Notes under the pieces: generated by a model
What the model was told of the DNA's origin: nothing
Seen by the model: the letters and a program-made list of their open reading frames with translations, nothing else
The model's database searches: none
Made by a program: the position numbers and the translations under genes
Source of the DNA: an uncultured Fastidiosipila sp.
GTDB lineage: Bacteria; Bacillota; Clostridia; Saccharofermentanales; Fastidiosipilaceae
DNA length: 64,000 nt
Reading direction: 5' to 3'
Assembly (NCBI GenBank): GCA_947253875.1
Contig: CAMYAM010000006.1
Coordinates: 34,723-98,722, forward strand
In this document: positions 26,448-36,015 of the stretch, in pieces
Position numbering within the stretch: position 1 is the stretch's first letter
How the letters are laid out: each line of letters begins with the position of its first letter

Positions 26448-26476
26448 ATTATTAAGCATAATTTTAATAATGTCAA
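26448..26476 (-). promoter_or_regulatory. tracrRNA promoter
   Basis: On the minus strand: TTGACA (26476-26471), 17-nt spacer, AATAAT (26453-26448). The expected start is about 26441, the first base of the anti-repeat. Confidence 0.8.
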
Positions 26477-26557
26477 GTTTGTTCTCTTGCATAAATTTCT
26501 AGTTAATATAAAATTAAAATTAGTGAAATTGACAAATAGAGTTTTGCGGAGGGTGAC

Positions 26558-29500
26558 ATGGCGAAAAAAGATAATAAAGTTCTCTTTAAATTCAATGAAG
26601 ATAAAATGAAAAATGTAAAAGAATACTATCTAGGATTAGACATGGGTGTTGGTTCAGTTGGTTGGGCCGTTACTGATACTAACTATAATGTTATTAAAAA
26701 ATCTCAAAAGAGTTTATGGGGTTCTCGTTTATTCGAAGAAGCAGAAACTGCAGCAGGTAGAAGAACTTATAGATCTAGTAGACGACGACTAAATAGAAGA
26801 AATCAAAGGATTAAACTTCTTCAAGAATATTTTGCTCCAGCTATTTCAAAAATAGATCCAGGTTTCTATATTAGATTAAAAGATAGTTTCTTCTATGAAG
26901 AAGATAAGACTGAGCAACAGAAAAATACTCTTTTTAATGATTCTAGTTTCACAGACAAAGATTATCACTTAGCGTATCCAACTATTTACCATTTACGCAA
27001 AGAACTGATTGATAATCCTAAATATCATGATCCACGCTTAGTGTATTTAGCATGTGCTCATATACTTAAAAATAGAGGACATTTCCTTTACGGTGCACAG
27101 AAATTTAATACCGAAGCTTTGTTAGAGGAAAGTATTAAAGACTTTAACGAGTTATATTATGAATACTTTGACATTAAATTATTTAATGATGAAAAAATTT
27201 ATGAGATTGAAAGCGCAATTCTTGAGAAAAATCTTAGCAGATCAGGTAGGGCTAAGACATTAGAAGGTCTATTGAATGATAAAGATAAAAGAGCTAAAAA
27301 GTATTGCAATCTGCTAGTTGGAAATTTGGCAAAGATAGAAGATCTTTTCCCAGAAGAGCTTGAAATAGAGGAAAGTCAAAGTAAACCTAAATTCTCTGAG
27401 GGTAATTATGATGAGCCTGATACTCAGGACTACTTACTGGAAAATCTGAATGAAGAACAACTAGCTATTGTTGATGAAGCATATAAAATTTACAGCGCTG
27501 CAATTTTGCAAGATTTATTATCCAACAAGAGCGGTCACAAATTCAGCACAATTTCAGAAGCTAGAATTGATACTTATAATCAACATAAGAAAGATTTAAA
27601 GCTTCTTAAAGAAGTTGTGAAAGGGATTGAAAAAGAGAACCCTTCAGCCAAAGGTCTATACAACAAAATATTCAAAGAAAACACAAAAAAGTATAAAAAC
27701 TATGTTGCCTACTCAGGACATACCAGCTCTGATGATAAGAAAGAGAAAATAGGTGTCGAAGAAAAAACTTCATACGAAGATTTCTCTAAGTTCCTAAAAA
27801 ATAACTTGTCAAAATATGAAAAGCAAGATGAACGAATTGAAGAAATTATCGAACAACTTGATCTAAATAATTTTCTGCCTAAAATTACAACTACCGATAA
27901 TGGTGTAATTCCTTATCAACTGCATCTAGATGAATTAGAGAAAATTCTTGATAATGCTAAAAAATACATTGAAGAATTAAATGAGAAAAAAGCTGATGAA
28001 ATTAAACAGATATTTACATTTAGGATACCTTACTATGTAGGACCTTTTGACACAAGGTCAGAATTTTCATGGATAAAGAGAGAAAGTTTCGAATCAATTA
28101 GGCCTTGGAATTTCAATGAAGTTGTTGATTTAGACTTGAGTTCAGAACGTTTTATTAAAGAAATGACCAATAAATGTACTTACTTGATAGGTGAAGATGT
28201 TCTGGCGAAAAATTCAATCCTTTATTCAGAGTACATGATTAGAAATCAGCTCAATACATTAAATTACGTAAGTCCTGTGACTAAAGACATTAAACGTTTT
28301 GACCATGAGACAATAGAATATTTGTATGAAAAGTTATTCGTTGAGAATACAAGTGTAAGAGTAACTAAAAAAGCTATAGCTAATACATTGAAGAACTATA
28401 ATTCAATTTTCGCTGATATTACAAGTGATTCAATTGGAGGTATGGATTTAGAAATACCTCATAAATTAAAGGCACTACAAGATTTCAATAGAATATGTTC
28501 TGGAAAACTTAACAATAAAGAAATAGATAAGATTGTAGAGAAGATAACAGTATTCCCTGATGACAGTGAAATGGTGGCTAGATTTATTCGCAAGGAAGAA
28601 TTCTCTGACAAACTGACAGAGGAAGAAATCAAAAAGCTCTCTCGCTTAAGATATACAGATTGGGCTCCATTGTCTGAAAAGTTTTTAACCGGTATTAAAA
28701 CAGAATTAAATAATGGAAGAAAATACAGCATAATCGATATATTACGAAAAAATCCATTAAATCCAAATAGTCCATTGAATCTAATGCAGATTATCAATTT
28801 AAAAGAATTTAATTTTTCTGAATTAATTGAAGAGCATAACCTTGGTGAAACAAATGATCCTTATGTTGTAGATGAGGAGTTACTAGACTCTCTAAGATTG
28901 TCTGCTCCTGTAAGAAGGTCAATTAATCAAACTCTATTAGTATGCGAAGATATTTTCAAGATTATGGGTGGAACGCCTAAGAAAATATTTGTCGAAATGA
29001 CAAGGTCAGAAGGTGAAAAGGGCAAGAGAACCACTTCTAGAAAAAAACAGATTGAAAAATTATATGAAAGTATAAAAACAGATCTTAAGGATTGGTATTC
29101 AATTTGGAAAGATAAATTAAAGAGTATTGATGATAGTGAATATCAAGCAAAAAGTATTTATCTATATGCGATGCAGGCGGGTAGAGATATGTATAGTGGA
29201 CAGGTTATAGATGAACCTCGCAATCTAGAGGCTTATGATATTGACCATATTTATCCAAGATCAAAGACCAAGGATGATAGCTGGAATAACTTAGTTCTTG
29301 TATCCAAGAAATCTAATGCGATGAAAGGGGACAAGGTATTATCTGAAGAAATTCAGAATAAAAATAAAGACTACTGGCAGATGTTATTAGATAAAGGCTT
29401 CATGAGTGAAGAGAAATATAGACGCTTAACTAGAAAAACTGAGCTAGATGGTGAAGAGTTAAGATCATTTGTTAACAGACAAATTGTAGAGACTGGTCAA

Positions 29501-30712
29501 TCTACCAAGGCAATTACAACTATCTTTAATAGAATTTTACCAGAGTCAAAATTGGTATTTGTCAAAGCAAATCTAGTCTCAGATTTTAGATATAACGATG
29601 GTAAAAAATCTAAGGTTATTTCAGATCTAAACTTCCCTAAAGTTAGAGATCTAAATAGTTATCACCATGCTAAAGATGCCTACTTAAATATTGTCGTAGG
29701 TAATGTTTATGATACTAAATTTACTGAAGGATTCTTCGAAAGTCTGAGAAACAAAGAACATCCTAAATATAACTTAGAAAGAATTTATGACAAAAATATA
29801 GCTGACAAAAATGGTGAACTGGTTTGGATTGCTGGCGAGAATGGTACAGTTGCAACTGTTAAGAAGTTCATGAACAGGAATAATATTTTTGTTACATACA
29901 GGACTTTCAAGAGAACAGGCAAACTTTACGATGTTAATTTAAATAAGAAAGGTAGCGGTCAATATCCTATAAAAACTTCGGATAAAAGACTTATGAACTT
30001 AGATAAATATGGTGGTTACAATGGTACTAAGGGAAGTCATTATTGTTTAGCAAAAATTAAAAAAGGTAAAAAGATTGAGTATAAATTATTAACAGTACCA
30101 ATGATTTTTGAAAATAGGAAAAGTATAAATGGTGAAACTTTAATTGAATATTATAAAAATCAAGGAGAAAATATTGCTGAAATTGTAACTGATGATATAA
30201 AGATTAATACGATACTAGAAATTGAAGAAAATTTATATAGAATACAGAGCGATCATGATAAAAGTAGAATTATTTCGCCTGAATATTGTGTAGCTCATTA
30301 TGGATTAAAGGAAGAAAAAATTATAAAAGATATTGAGAGAATTACATTAGGCAAAACAATAAGGAACGATATAAATGATAAAGTCTTGGATGATATTTAT
30401 GATGGAATTAGATTAAAGTTAAACTCTGAAAAATTAAAAAAATATAGTTTCTATGAAGAATTGAATAACGATATGTTAGATAATAAAGGTATATTTAATA
30501 AATTAACTATTAAAGAAAAATGTGAATGTATTATGAAAATAGTACAAATTATTAGTGGTATTAATCAAGAAACAGATTTAAGAATGATAAATTTGAAGAA
30601 AACAATAGGGAGAAAGGCTAGAAGTAGAACAATTAAAGGGAATAAATTACGTATCCTACACCAATCACCAACAGGATTCTATAGTAGTTGGGAAGAGGTG
30701 AGTTTGGAGTAG
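26558..30712 (+). CDS. cas9: Cas9 endonuclease, type II-A
   Basis: 1384-aa RNA-guided DNA endonuclease. RuvC-I is at YYLGLDMGVGSVGW (Asp28), preceded by a 20-residue extension. The arginine-rich bridge helix is RRTYRSSRRRLNRRNQR. RuvC-II has IFVEMTRSE (Glu813), HNH has YDIDHIYPRSKTKDDSWNN (His897), and RuvC-III has YHHAKDAYLN (His1036, Asp1040). All catalytic residues are present, so it should cut both strands. The size and gene order cas9-cas1-cas2-csn2 place it in II-A. GGAGGGTGAC precedes the ATG. The C-terminal ~280 residues form the PAM-interacting region; the PAM cannot be read from sequence. The tracrRNA is transcribed divergently from the upstream region. Confidence 0.98.
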   Translation: MAKKDNKVLFKFNEDKMKNVKEYYLGLDMGVGSVGWAVTDTNYNVIKKSQKSLWGSRLFEEAETAAGRRTYRSSRRRLNRRNQRIKLLQEYFAPAISKIDPGFYIRLKDSFFYEEDKTEQQKNTLFNDSSFTDKDYHLAYPTIYHLRKELIDNPKYHDPRLVYLACAHILKNRGHFLYGAQKFNTEALLEESIKDFNELYYEYFDIKLFNDEKIYEIESAILEKNLSRSGRAKTLEGLLNDKDKRAKKYCNLLVGNLAKIEDLFPEELEIEESQSKPKFSEGNYDEPDTQDYLLENLNEEQLAIVDEAYKIYSAAILQDLLSNKSGHKFSTISEARIDTYNQHKKDLKLLKEVVKGIEKENPSAKGLYNKIFKENTKKYKNYVAYSGHTSSDDKKEKIGVEEKTSYEDFSKFLKNNLSKYEKQDERIEEIIEQLDLNNFLPKITTTDNGVIPYQLHLDELEKILDNAKKYIEELNEKKADEIKQIFTFRIPYYVGPFDTRSEFSWIKRESFESIRPWNFNEVVDLDLSSERFIKEMTNKCTYLIGEDVLAKNSILYSEYMIRNQLNTLNYVSPVTKDIKRFDHETIEYLYEKLFVENTSVRVTKKAIANTLKNYNSIFADITSDSIGGMDLEIPHKLKALQDFNRICSGKLNNKEIDKIVEKITVFPDDSEMVARFIRKEEFSDKLTEEEIKKLSRLRYTDWAPLSEKFLTGIKTELNNGRKYSIIDILRKNPLNPNSPLNLMQIINLKEFNFSELIEEHNLGETNDPYVVDEELLDSLRLSAPVRRSINQTLLVCEDIFKIMGGTPKKIFVEMTRSEGEKGKRTTSRKKQIEKLYESIKTDLKDWYSIWKDKLKSIDDSEYQAKSIYLYAMQAGRDMYSGQVIDEPRNLEAYDIDHIYPRSKTKDDSWNNLVLVSKKSNAMKGDKVLSEEIQNKNKDYWQMLLDKGFMSEEKYRRLTRKTELDGEELRSFVNRQIVETGQSTKAITTIFNRILPESKLVFVKANLVSDFRYNDGKKSKVISDLNFPKVRDLNSYHHAKDAYLNIVVGNVYDTKFTEGFFESLRNKEHPKYNLERIYDKNIADKNGELVWIAGENGTVATVKKFMNRNNIFVTYRTFKRTGKLYDVNLNKKGSGQYPIKTSDKRLMNLDKYGGYNGTKGSHYCLAKIKKGKKIEYKLLTVPMIFENRKSINGETLIEYYKNQGENIAEIVTDDIKINTILEIEENLYRIQSDHDKSRIISPEYCVAHYGLKEEKIIKDIERITLGKTIRNDINDKVLDDIYDGIRLKLNSEKLKKYSFYEELNNDMLDNKGIFNKLTIKEKCECIMKIVQIISGINQETDLRMINLKKTIGRKARSRTIKGNKLRILHQSPTGFYSSWEEVSLE

Positions 30713-30718
30713 TTTAAC

Positions 30719-31600
30719 ATGTCTTGGAGAACAGTATACATTAGTAATCACTGTAAACTTGAGTATCGTATGGGATACATGGTGATAAGGACAAAAGATA
30801 TTAAGAGGATCCATATAAGCGAGATAGGTACTCTTTTAATTGATAGCACTGCTGTATCAATGACCACATCTTTAATTAACGAGCTAATTAAGGCTAAGGT
30901 TAAGCTCATATTTTGTGATGAAGCTCATAATCCAAGTGGTGAATTAGTGCCTTATTATGGTGCATATGATTCTAGTAGAGCTTTACGAAAACAATTAGCA
31001 TGGTCAGAAGATATCAAGGGAAAGCTATGGCAAGCTATAGTTAGAGATAAAATACTAAAACAATCTCAACTATTATCGAGGCACAATCTATTGTCAGAGT
31101 CTGAATTAATTAAATCGTATATACCTTTTGTCGAACCAGGGGATGAAAGCAATAGGGAAGGACATGCTGCGAAAGTCTATTTTAATATCATATTTGGTCA
31201 AGATTTTGTAAGACATGAAGATGGAATAATTAATGCTGCCTTAGACTATGGATATTCATTATTGCTATCAAGTTTTAATAAAGAAGTTGTGGCAAAAGGT
31301 AGACTCACTCAGCTAGGTATATGGCATGATAACACCTTTAACTATTTCAATTTATCTTCAGACTTAATGGAAGCTTTTAGACCGTTGATAGACAATTATA
31401 TTCTCAATATGGGATTTGAAGATGGATCCGAATTAACTGTTGAAGACAAAATTAATCTAGTTGGAGTATTAGAGTCTGAAGTAATGATAAATGGAAGGAT
31501 ATTTAAACTTCCTGATGCAATCAAACTGTATGTAAATGAAGTAATGAAAGTTTTGGATAAAGAGGACATGGCTTATATGCCAGTTATAACTTATGGCTAG
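30719..31600 (+). CDS. cas1: Cas1 integrase
   Basis: 293-aa integrase subunit of the spacer-acquisition complex, of the length usual in type II. N-terminal beta domain with IHISEIGTLLIDSTAVSMTTSLINELIKAKV, then the helical catalytic domain containing the metal-ligand Glu in SNREGHAAKVYFN and a later KGRLTQLGIWHD stretch. It starts six bases after the cas9 stop, with its ribosome binding site inside the end of cas9, and overlaps cas2 by 8 bp. Confidence 0.97.
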   Translation: MSWRTVYISNHCKLEYRMGYMVIRTKDIKRIHISEIGTLLIDSTAVSMTTSLINELIKAKVKLIFCDEAHNPSGELVPYYGAYDSSRALRKQLAWSEDIKGKLWQAIVRDKILKQSQLLSRHNLLSESELIKSYIPFVEPGDESNREGHAAKVYFNIIFGQDFVRHEDGIINAALDYGYSLLLSSFNKEVVAKGRLTQLGIWHDNTFNYFNLSSDLMEAFRPLIDNYILNMGFEDGSELTVEDKINLVGVLESEVMINGRIFKLPDAIKLYVNEVMKVLDKEDMAYMPVITYG

Positions 31601-31910
31601 ATATATGAGAGTAATAGTGTTTTTTGATTTACCTTCAGTAACAAAGACGGATAAAAAAGAATACCTTAATTTTAGGAAGTTCTTAATAAATTCAGGATTT
31701 CAGATGATGCAAGAATCTGTTTATATAAAACTGACGCTGAACACTACTAGTGCAGATGTTGTAATTAAACAGATAAAGAATAATAAGCCTAAAAAAGGTC
31801 TAGTCCAAGCAATGATAATCACCGAGAAACAATATTCAAGGATAGAGAATATTGTTGGAGAGGTAGAGAAAGAAGTACTCGATACTGGTGATAGATTGGT
31901 AATTATATGA
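31593..31910 (+). CDS. cas2: Cas2
   Basis: 105-aa ferredoxin-fold protein that bridges two Cas1 dimers during spacer integration. Begins with MRVIVFFDLPSVTKTDKKEYLNFRKFLINSGFQMMQESVYIKL, the standard type II Cas2 N-terminus with the conserved Asp. The start could be this ATG or the one 12 bases later. Overlaps cas1 by 8 bp and csn2 by 4 bp (ATGA), so translation is coupled. Confidence 0.97.
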   Translation: MARYMRVIVFFDLPSVTKTDKKEYLNFRKFLINSGFQMMQESVYIKLTLNTTSADVVIKQIKNNKPKKGLVQAMIITEKQYSRIENIVGEVEKEVLDTGDRLVII

Positions 31911-32605
31911 GTTATAGATTGATTTATAGTGATTTTGATAAGCCTATCCTTCTAGAAGAAGATAAGTTCACGGTCCTAAAAATAGAAGACAAAGACATTT
32001 ATTATAAGTTTTTAAAAGACTTGTACTCTCAATATAATCGAGGTGGTGAGTGTTTTAATTTATCCAAAAATAATAAGAGCTTGAGACTTGAGAAGGAATC
32101 TTTATGGATTAACAATTTATTTGATTTAGAAGTTAACTCTCGTACTAGATTAAGGAAACTCTATGCTGAGTTAGAACAAAATATTAATCGTACAGAATTA
32201 AATGAAAAGGTTCTGAATCTATGGTTGAATATAGAGGAGCTTATAAATAATTATATTATCCTAGAAGGAAACTTAGAAAGCAAAGATGAGTTTCTAGGAA
32301 TAGCTCCAATTCTTGAGCTTATGGGAGTTCAATTCTATGATGATTTCGATGAAAGCCTAATAGATAGATTAGAAAACTTTATGATATTAAACAGAGATTA
32401 TTCTAGCATTAAGCTTTTTGTATTAAATAATGCATCTAGTGTTTTAAATATAGAAGAGATTCAAGAGTTACAAATGTTCTCAAATAGAGAAGATATTAGT
32501 ATTTTGTATTTAGATTCTGAATTTGATTTTAATACTTTAAGTAGTGGCTATAGAGGCTTAATTGTTGATGAAGATCTCTGTTATATAGAGATAACTGAAC
32601 CTTGA
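31907..32605 (+). CDS. csn2: Csn2 adaptation protein
   Basis: 232-aa protein that forms ring tetramers on DNA ends and is needed for spacer acquisition in type II-A. Recognised by position, length and the pattern PILLEEDKFTVLKIEDKDIYYKFLKDLY near the start, a central helical arm (NLWLNIEELINNYI) and a C-terminal ISILYLDSEFD. The last codons overlap the -35 of the array promoter. Its presence defines the subtype as II-A. Confidence 0.93.
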   Translation: MSYRLIYSDFDKPILLEEDKFTVLKIEDKDIYYKFLKDLYSQYNRGGECFNLSKNNKSLRLEKESLWINNLFDLEVNSRTRLRKLYAELEQNINRTELNEKVLNLWLNIEELINNYIILEGNLESKDEFLGIAPILELMGVQFYDDFDESLIDRLENFMILNRDYSSIKLFVLNNASSVLNIEEIQELQMFSNREDISILYLDSEFDFNTLSSGYRGLIVDEDLCYIEITEP

Positions 32606-32630
32606 AAATTTAATATAAGCTAGATATAAT
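32602..32630 (+). promoter_or_regulatory. CRISPR array promoter
   Basis: TTGAAA (32602-32607, overlapping the csn2 stop), 17-nt spacer, TATAAT (32625-32630). The expected start is about 32637, 27 bp before the first repeat. Confidence 0.8.
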
Positions 32631-32663
32631 TACACTATTAGTTTTAACAATCTCTTATTTGAG
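32606..32663 (+). promoter_or_regulatory. CRISPR leader with ATTTGAG anchor
   Basis: The leader is only 58 bp and ends in ATTTGAG (32657-32663), immediately before repeat 1. ATTTGAG at this position is the experimentally known leader-anchoring sequence of streptococcal type II-A systems, used by Cas1-Cas2 to insert new spacers at the first repeat. Confidence 0.85.
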
Positions 32664-33836
32664 GTTTGAGAGATGTGTTATTTCTAATAGGTCTTAAACA
32701 TCGCATTCTCCACTGAATCGCCTTTCGTAGTTTGAGAGATGTGTTATTTCTAATAGGTCTTAAACTAAGTTTATTTTGTAATTGTCACGCTCTAAGTTTG
32801 AGAGATGTGTTATTTCTAATAGGTCTTAAACTCATTCTTTCTGGATCATCTAAGAAGGCTTTGTTTGAGAGATGTGTTATTTCTAATAGGTCTTAAACAG
32901 TACACCTTATGCTAGACGTCTATATTTGTTTGAGAGATGTGTTATTTCTAATAGGTCTTAAACTACAAAACTAAGTAAGCTACTTGAAGCAGAGTTTGAG
33001 AGATGTGTTATTTCTAATAGGTCTTAAACAGCTGTTTTAAACGGATAATGAAAAAGATTGTTTGAGAGATGTGTTATTTCTAATAGGTCTTAAACGTAAG
33101 TGGTGTCTTGGTAGTGTTCGTTATAGTTTGAGAGATGTGTTATTTCTAATAGGTCTTAAACTTTATCTTTTACCACACCATCTTTAAACATGTTTGAGAG
33201 ATGTGTTATTTCTAATAGGTCTTAAACTTAATGAGTTAAAAGAGGGTGGCAGGAATCGTTTGAGAGATGTGTTATTTCTAATAGGTCTTAAACTCTATAA
33301 CTGAAATTAGAAGTTGGTCTTCTGTTTGAGAGATGTGTTATTTCTAATAGGTCTTAAACAATGGCAGGAATGCATACGTTATGGAACTAGTTTGAGAGAT
33401 GTGTTATTTCTAATAGGTCTTAAACCTTTAGCTTTAATTTGTTCTTGCATTTGGTGTTTGAGAGATGTGTTATTTCTAATAGGTCTTAAACTTGATAAGA
33501 TGGGTCCAGCTGGTGCTGCAGGTTTGAGAGATGTGTTATTTCTAATAGGTCTTAAACTCACATCCAACTGACATAGGTCTTAAACTCACATCCAACTGAC
33601 AATAGAAATTTTTTCTGTTTGAGAGATGTGTTATTTCTAATAGGTCTTAAACAGAGAGAGAGGGAGAGATAGATAAAAAGTCGTTTGAGAGATGTGTTAT
33701 TTCTAATAGGTCTTAAACTCGTTGTATCCTGTTCTATCTATATGGTTTGTTTGAGAGATGTGTTATTTCTAGTAGGTCTTAAACTGGTTAATCTATCGGC
33801 TCGGTCTTGACCGTGTTTGAGAGATGTGTTATTTCT
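32664..33836 (+). CRISPR. type II-A CRISPR array, 17 full repeats plus one truncated, 17 spacers
   Basis: The 36-bp repeat starts GTTTGAGAGATGTGTTATTT and ends CTAATAGGTCTTAAAC. Repeats start at 32664, 32730, 32796, 32863, 32928, 32994, 33060, 33126, 33192, 33258, 33324, 33390, 33456, 33522, 33617, 33683, 33749 and 33815. Spacers are 30 bp (one of 29, one of 31). The spacer after 33557 spans 59 bp because 28 bp are tandemly duplicated. The repeat at 33749 has one A-to-G change, and the last keeps only its first 22 bp, marking the trailer end. The 5' half of the repeat pairs with the tracrRNA at 26419-26443. Spacer targets cannot be identified without searches; none obviously matches this window. 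Confidence 0.98.
33558..33600 (+). repeat. 28-bp tandem duplication inside the array
   Basis: The unit starting ATAGGTCTTAAACTCACATC (last 13 bp of a repeat plus first 15 bp of the next spacer; first copy 33545-33572) is repeated at 33573-33600. Removing one copy restores a normal 31-bp spacer. Confidence 0.92.
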
Positions 33837-34085
33837 CACTTGGTTTCTCCCAGTATCTTAAAAACACCTCACTCCACCCCAATTCGATAGAAAAATCAAC
33901 TCCAGGTTGATAAAAATTTCAAAAATTAAATTACCAGTCGCTTTTTAAAAAATTTTAATCGCATATAATTAAAGACAATAAAACAGTTGTAAAGATAAAT
34001 TTATCTAAGTGACATAAAAACTCAAAAGACAGGAACAACAACCAGCGAGGAATAGTTCTAGATCCACATAGAAAAGGAGAAAACC
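33837..34085. other. trailer region and ABC transporter upstream region
   Basis: No gene is visible in these 249 bp. A TATAAT at 33964-33969 could be the -10 of the ABC transporter promoter, but the -35 is poor. No second anti-repeat or further repeat copies were seen. Confidence 0.5.
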
Positions 34086-35888
34086 ATGAGAAAAAGCGAC
34101 TTAAATACAAAAACAAATCAGCTTTCTCAAGAAAGTTTAAAAGCAAAAGCAAATCAGCCTGCTCAAGAATCTTTACACAAAAAAGATACTTCGACCAAGA
34201 AAACTTTAATTAGTCAATTCTATAGGAGCAATAAAAAATATTACGCTGCATCAATATTAACAGCAATACTATCAGCATCATTAGGTATTATCTTATCTTG
34301 GATATTGCAACAATTAGCTGACGTAGCAACGAATTCCTCATTGTTAAGTTTCCAGCAAGTGATTATAGTTTTAGCGATATTTGTGCTGTTCGTAGTAGTT
34401 ATTGAATTTAGCGATGCTCGCATATTTCCTAAATATGTAAGAAATGCCTCAGTTAATTATAAGAATTATATTTTGGCAAGGATTATGAACAAAGGCATTA
34501 CAGATTTCAGTAGCGAAGATTCATCTAGATATGTTACAACGTTGACTACAGATGCTACCTCAATAGAAGATAAGTACATTAAGAGCAACATTAACATTTT
34601 GACATATGTAGTTAATTTCTTTGGTGCCTTGGGAATGATGATTTATTACTCACCATTATTGACTTTAGTTTCTGCAGTCTTAACGGTCTTGCCAATCATT
34701 GCTTCCATGATTACAGGTAACAAATTAATCGAGGTAGAGAAAAATATTTCTCAGAGAAATGCGGGTTTTATTGCTACAATTTCAGACTTTACCAAAGGTT
34801 TCCCACTTGTAAAAAACTTCAAGGCAGAAGCTCCAGTCTTAAATAATCTCCTGAAAAGCAATATCGAATTAGAAAATGACAAAGAGTCTGGATATATTAC
34901 CAAACTTAATGTAAGAGCAATTTCTGGTATCGCGGGAATAATTTCTCAACTAGGGGTAGCTTTGTTTTCCGTTTACTTAGTTCTACAGAATGATGGTTTC
35001 ACTCTAGGTATGATGATAGTTTTCGTTAACCTAATGAACTATATAATTCAGCCTATAGCTAATCTTCCTGGAATTATTTCTGAGAGAAAAGCAGCCTTAG
35101 CACTGGTAGAAAAAGCTGCTGATTTAATTGATTCAAGTGCAGTTGTTGAAGGCGATGAAGATCTAGAAAAATTACAAAATTCAATTCGCTTAGAAGATGT
35201 AAACTTCGCCTATGAAGAAGATAGGACAATTCTCAAAAATGTTAATCTGCAGTTCAAAAAAGGCAAAAGTTACGCCTTGGTAGGAGCGAGTGGCTCTGGT
35301 AAATCAACGTTGCTTAAGCTATTAATGAGCGAAGTTAGACCAGATGCAGGCAGAATTCTCTATGACGATATAGATTTAAATACTGCTAGACTTGACTCAG
35401 TTTACGAAGAGATCAGTATGATCCAACAAAACGTGTTTATTTTCAACGCTTCTATATTGGATAACATTACAATGTTCCAGGATTTCCCTGCAGCTGAAGT
35501 TCAAGAAGTTATTAAAAGATCTTCTCTAGATAAATTGATTGCAGAGAAGGGTATGGATTACCTTTGTGGTGAAAATGGTAAAAATCTCTCCGGTGGTGAG
35601 AAGCAAAGGATTTCTATAGCGAGAGCCTTGCTCAAAGATTCATCAATAATTCTAACTGATGAAGCTACTTCTTCCTTGGACAAAGAAACTAGTTACCAAA
35701 TTACCAAGGATATTTTAAGCTTGACTGAGAAGACAAGAATTATGGTTACACATACTTTGGATGAAAGCTTATTGAAAATGTATGATCAGATAGTAGTTCT
35801 TAGAGATGGAAAAGTAGTAGAACAAGGAAGTTTCGAAGAGTTACTTGCTAATGACAATTACTTCAAGAGCTTCTATAGCATATCCTAA
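34086..35888 (+). CDS. ABC transporter, fused permease and ATPase (exporter type)
   Basis: 600 aa. A Lys/Gln-rich N-terminal extension of about 40 residues contains an imperfect internal repeat (NQLSQESLKAKA, NQPAQESLHKK). Six membrane helices follow (about 50-320), then the nucleotide-binding domain with Walker A GASGSGKST, signature LSGGEKQRISIARA, Walker B IILTDEATSSLD and switch His in MVTHTLDE. It acts as a homodimer or with a partner encoded elsewhere; the substrate is unknown. AAAAGGAGAAAACC precedes the ATG. Confidence 0.93.
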   Translation: MRKSDLNTKTNQLSQESLKAKANQPAQESLHKKDTSTKKTLISQFYRSNKKYYAASILTAILSASLGIILSWILQQLADVATNSSLLSFQQVIIVLAIFVLFVVVIEFSDARIFPKYVRNASVNYKNYILARIMNKGITDFSSEDSSRYVTTLTTDATSIEDKYIKSNINILTYVVNFFGALGMMIYYSPLLTLVSAVLTVLPIIASMITGNKLIEVEKNISQRNAGFIATISDFTKGFPLVKNFKAEAPVLNNLLKSNIELENDKESGYITKLNVRAISGIAGIISQLGVALFSVYLVLQNDGFTLGMMIVFVNLMNYIIQPIANLPGIISERKAALALVEKAADLIDSSAVVEGDEDLEKLQNSIRLEDVNFAYEEDRTILKNVNLQFKKGKSYALVGASGSGKSTLLKLLMSEVRPDAGRILYDDIDLNTARLDSVYEEISMIQQNVFIFNASILDNITMFQDFPAAEVQEVIKRSSLDKLIAEKGMDYLCGENGKNLSGGEKQRISIARALLKDSSIILTDEATSSLDKETSYQITKDILSLTEKTRIMVTHTLDESLLKMYDQIVVLRDGKVVEQGSFEELLANDNYFKSFYSIS

Positions 35889-35939
35889 TTTTGTGTAGCT
35901 CAACAAAATTTCTCCAACATATCTATTAGCAAAAACAAA

Positions 35940-35965
35940 GAAGCTCAACCTACAAGTTGAGCTTC
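35940..35965 (+). terminator. terminator of the ABC transporter gene
   Basis: GAAGCTCAAC / GTTGAGCTTC stem, followed by CTCATTCTTTT. Confidence 0.75.
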
Positions 35966-36015
35966 CTCATTCTTTTAATATAAAAAACTACATTGAGATA
36001 TTAATGATATTTAGA

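Noticed and set aside
33314..33571. 85-aa and 62-aa ORFs within the CRISPR array
   Set aside because: They are translations of repeats (recurring LRDVLFLIGLK), without initiation signals.
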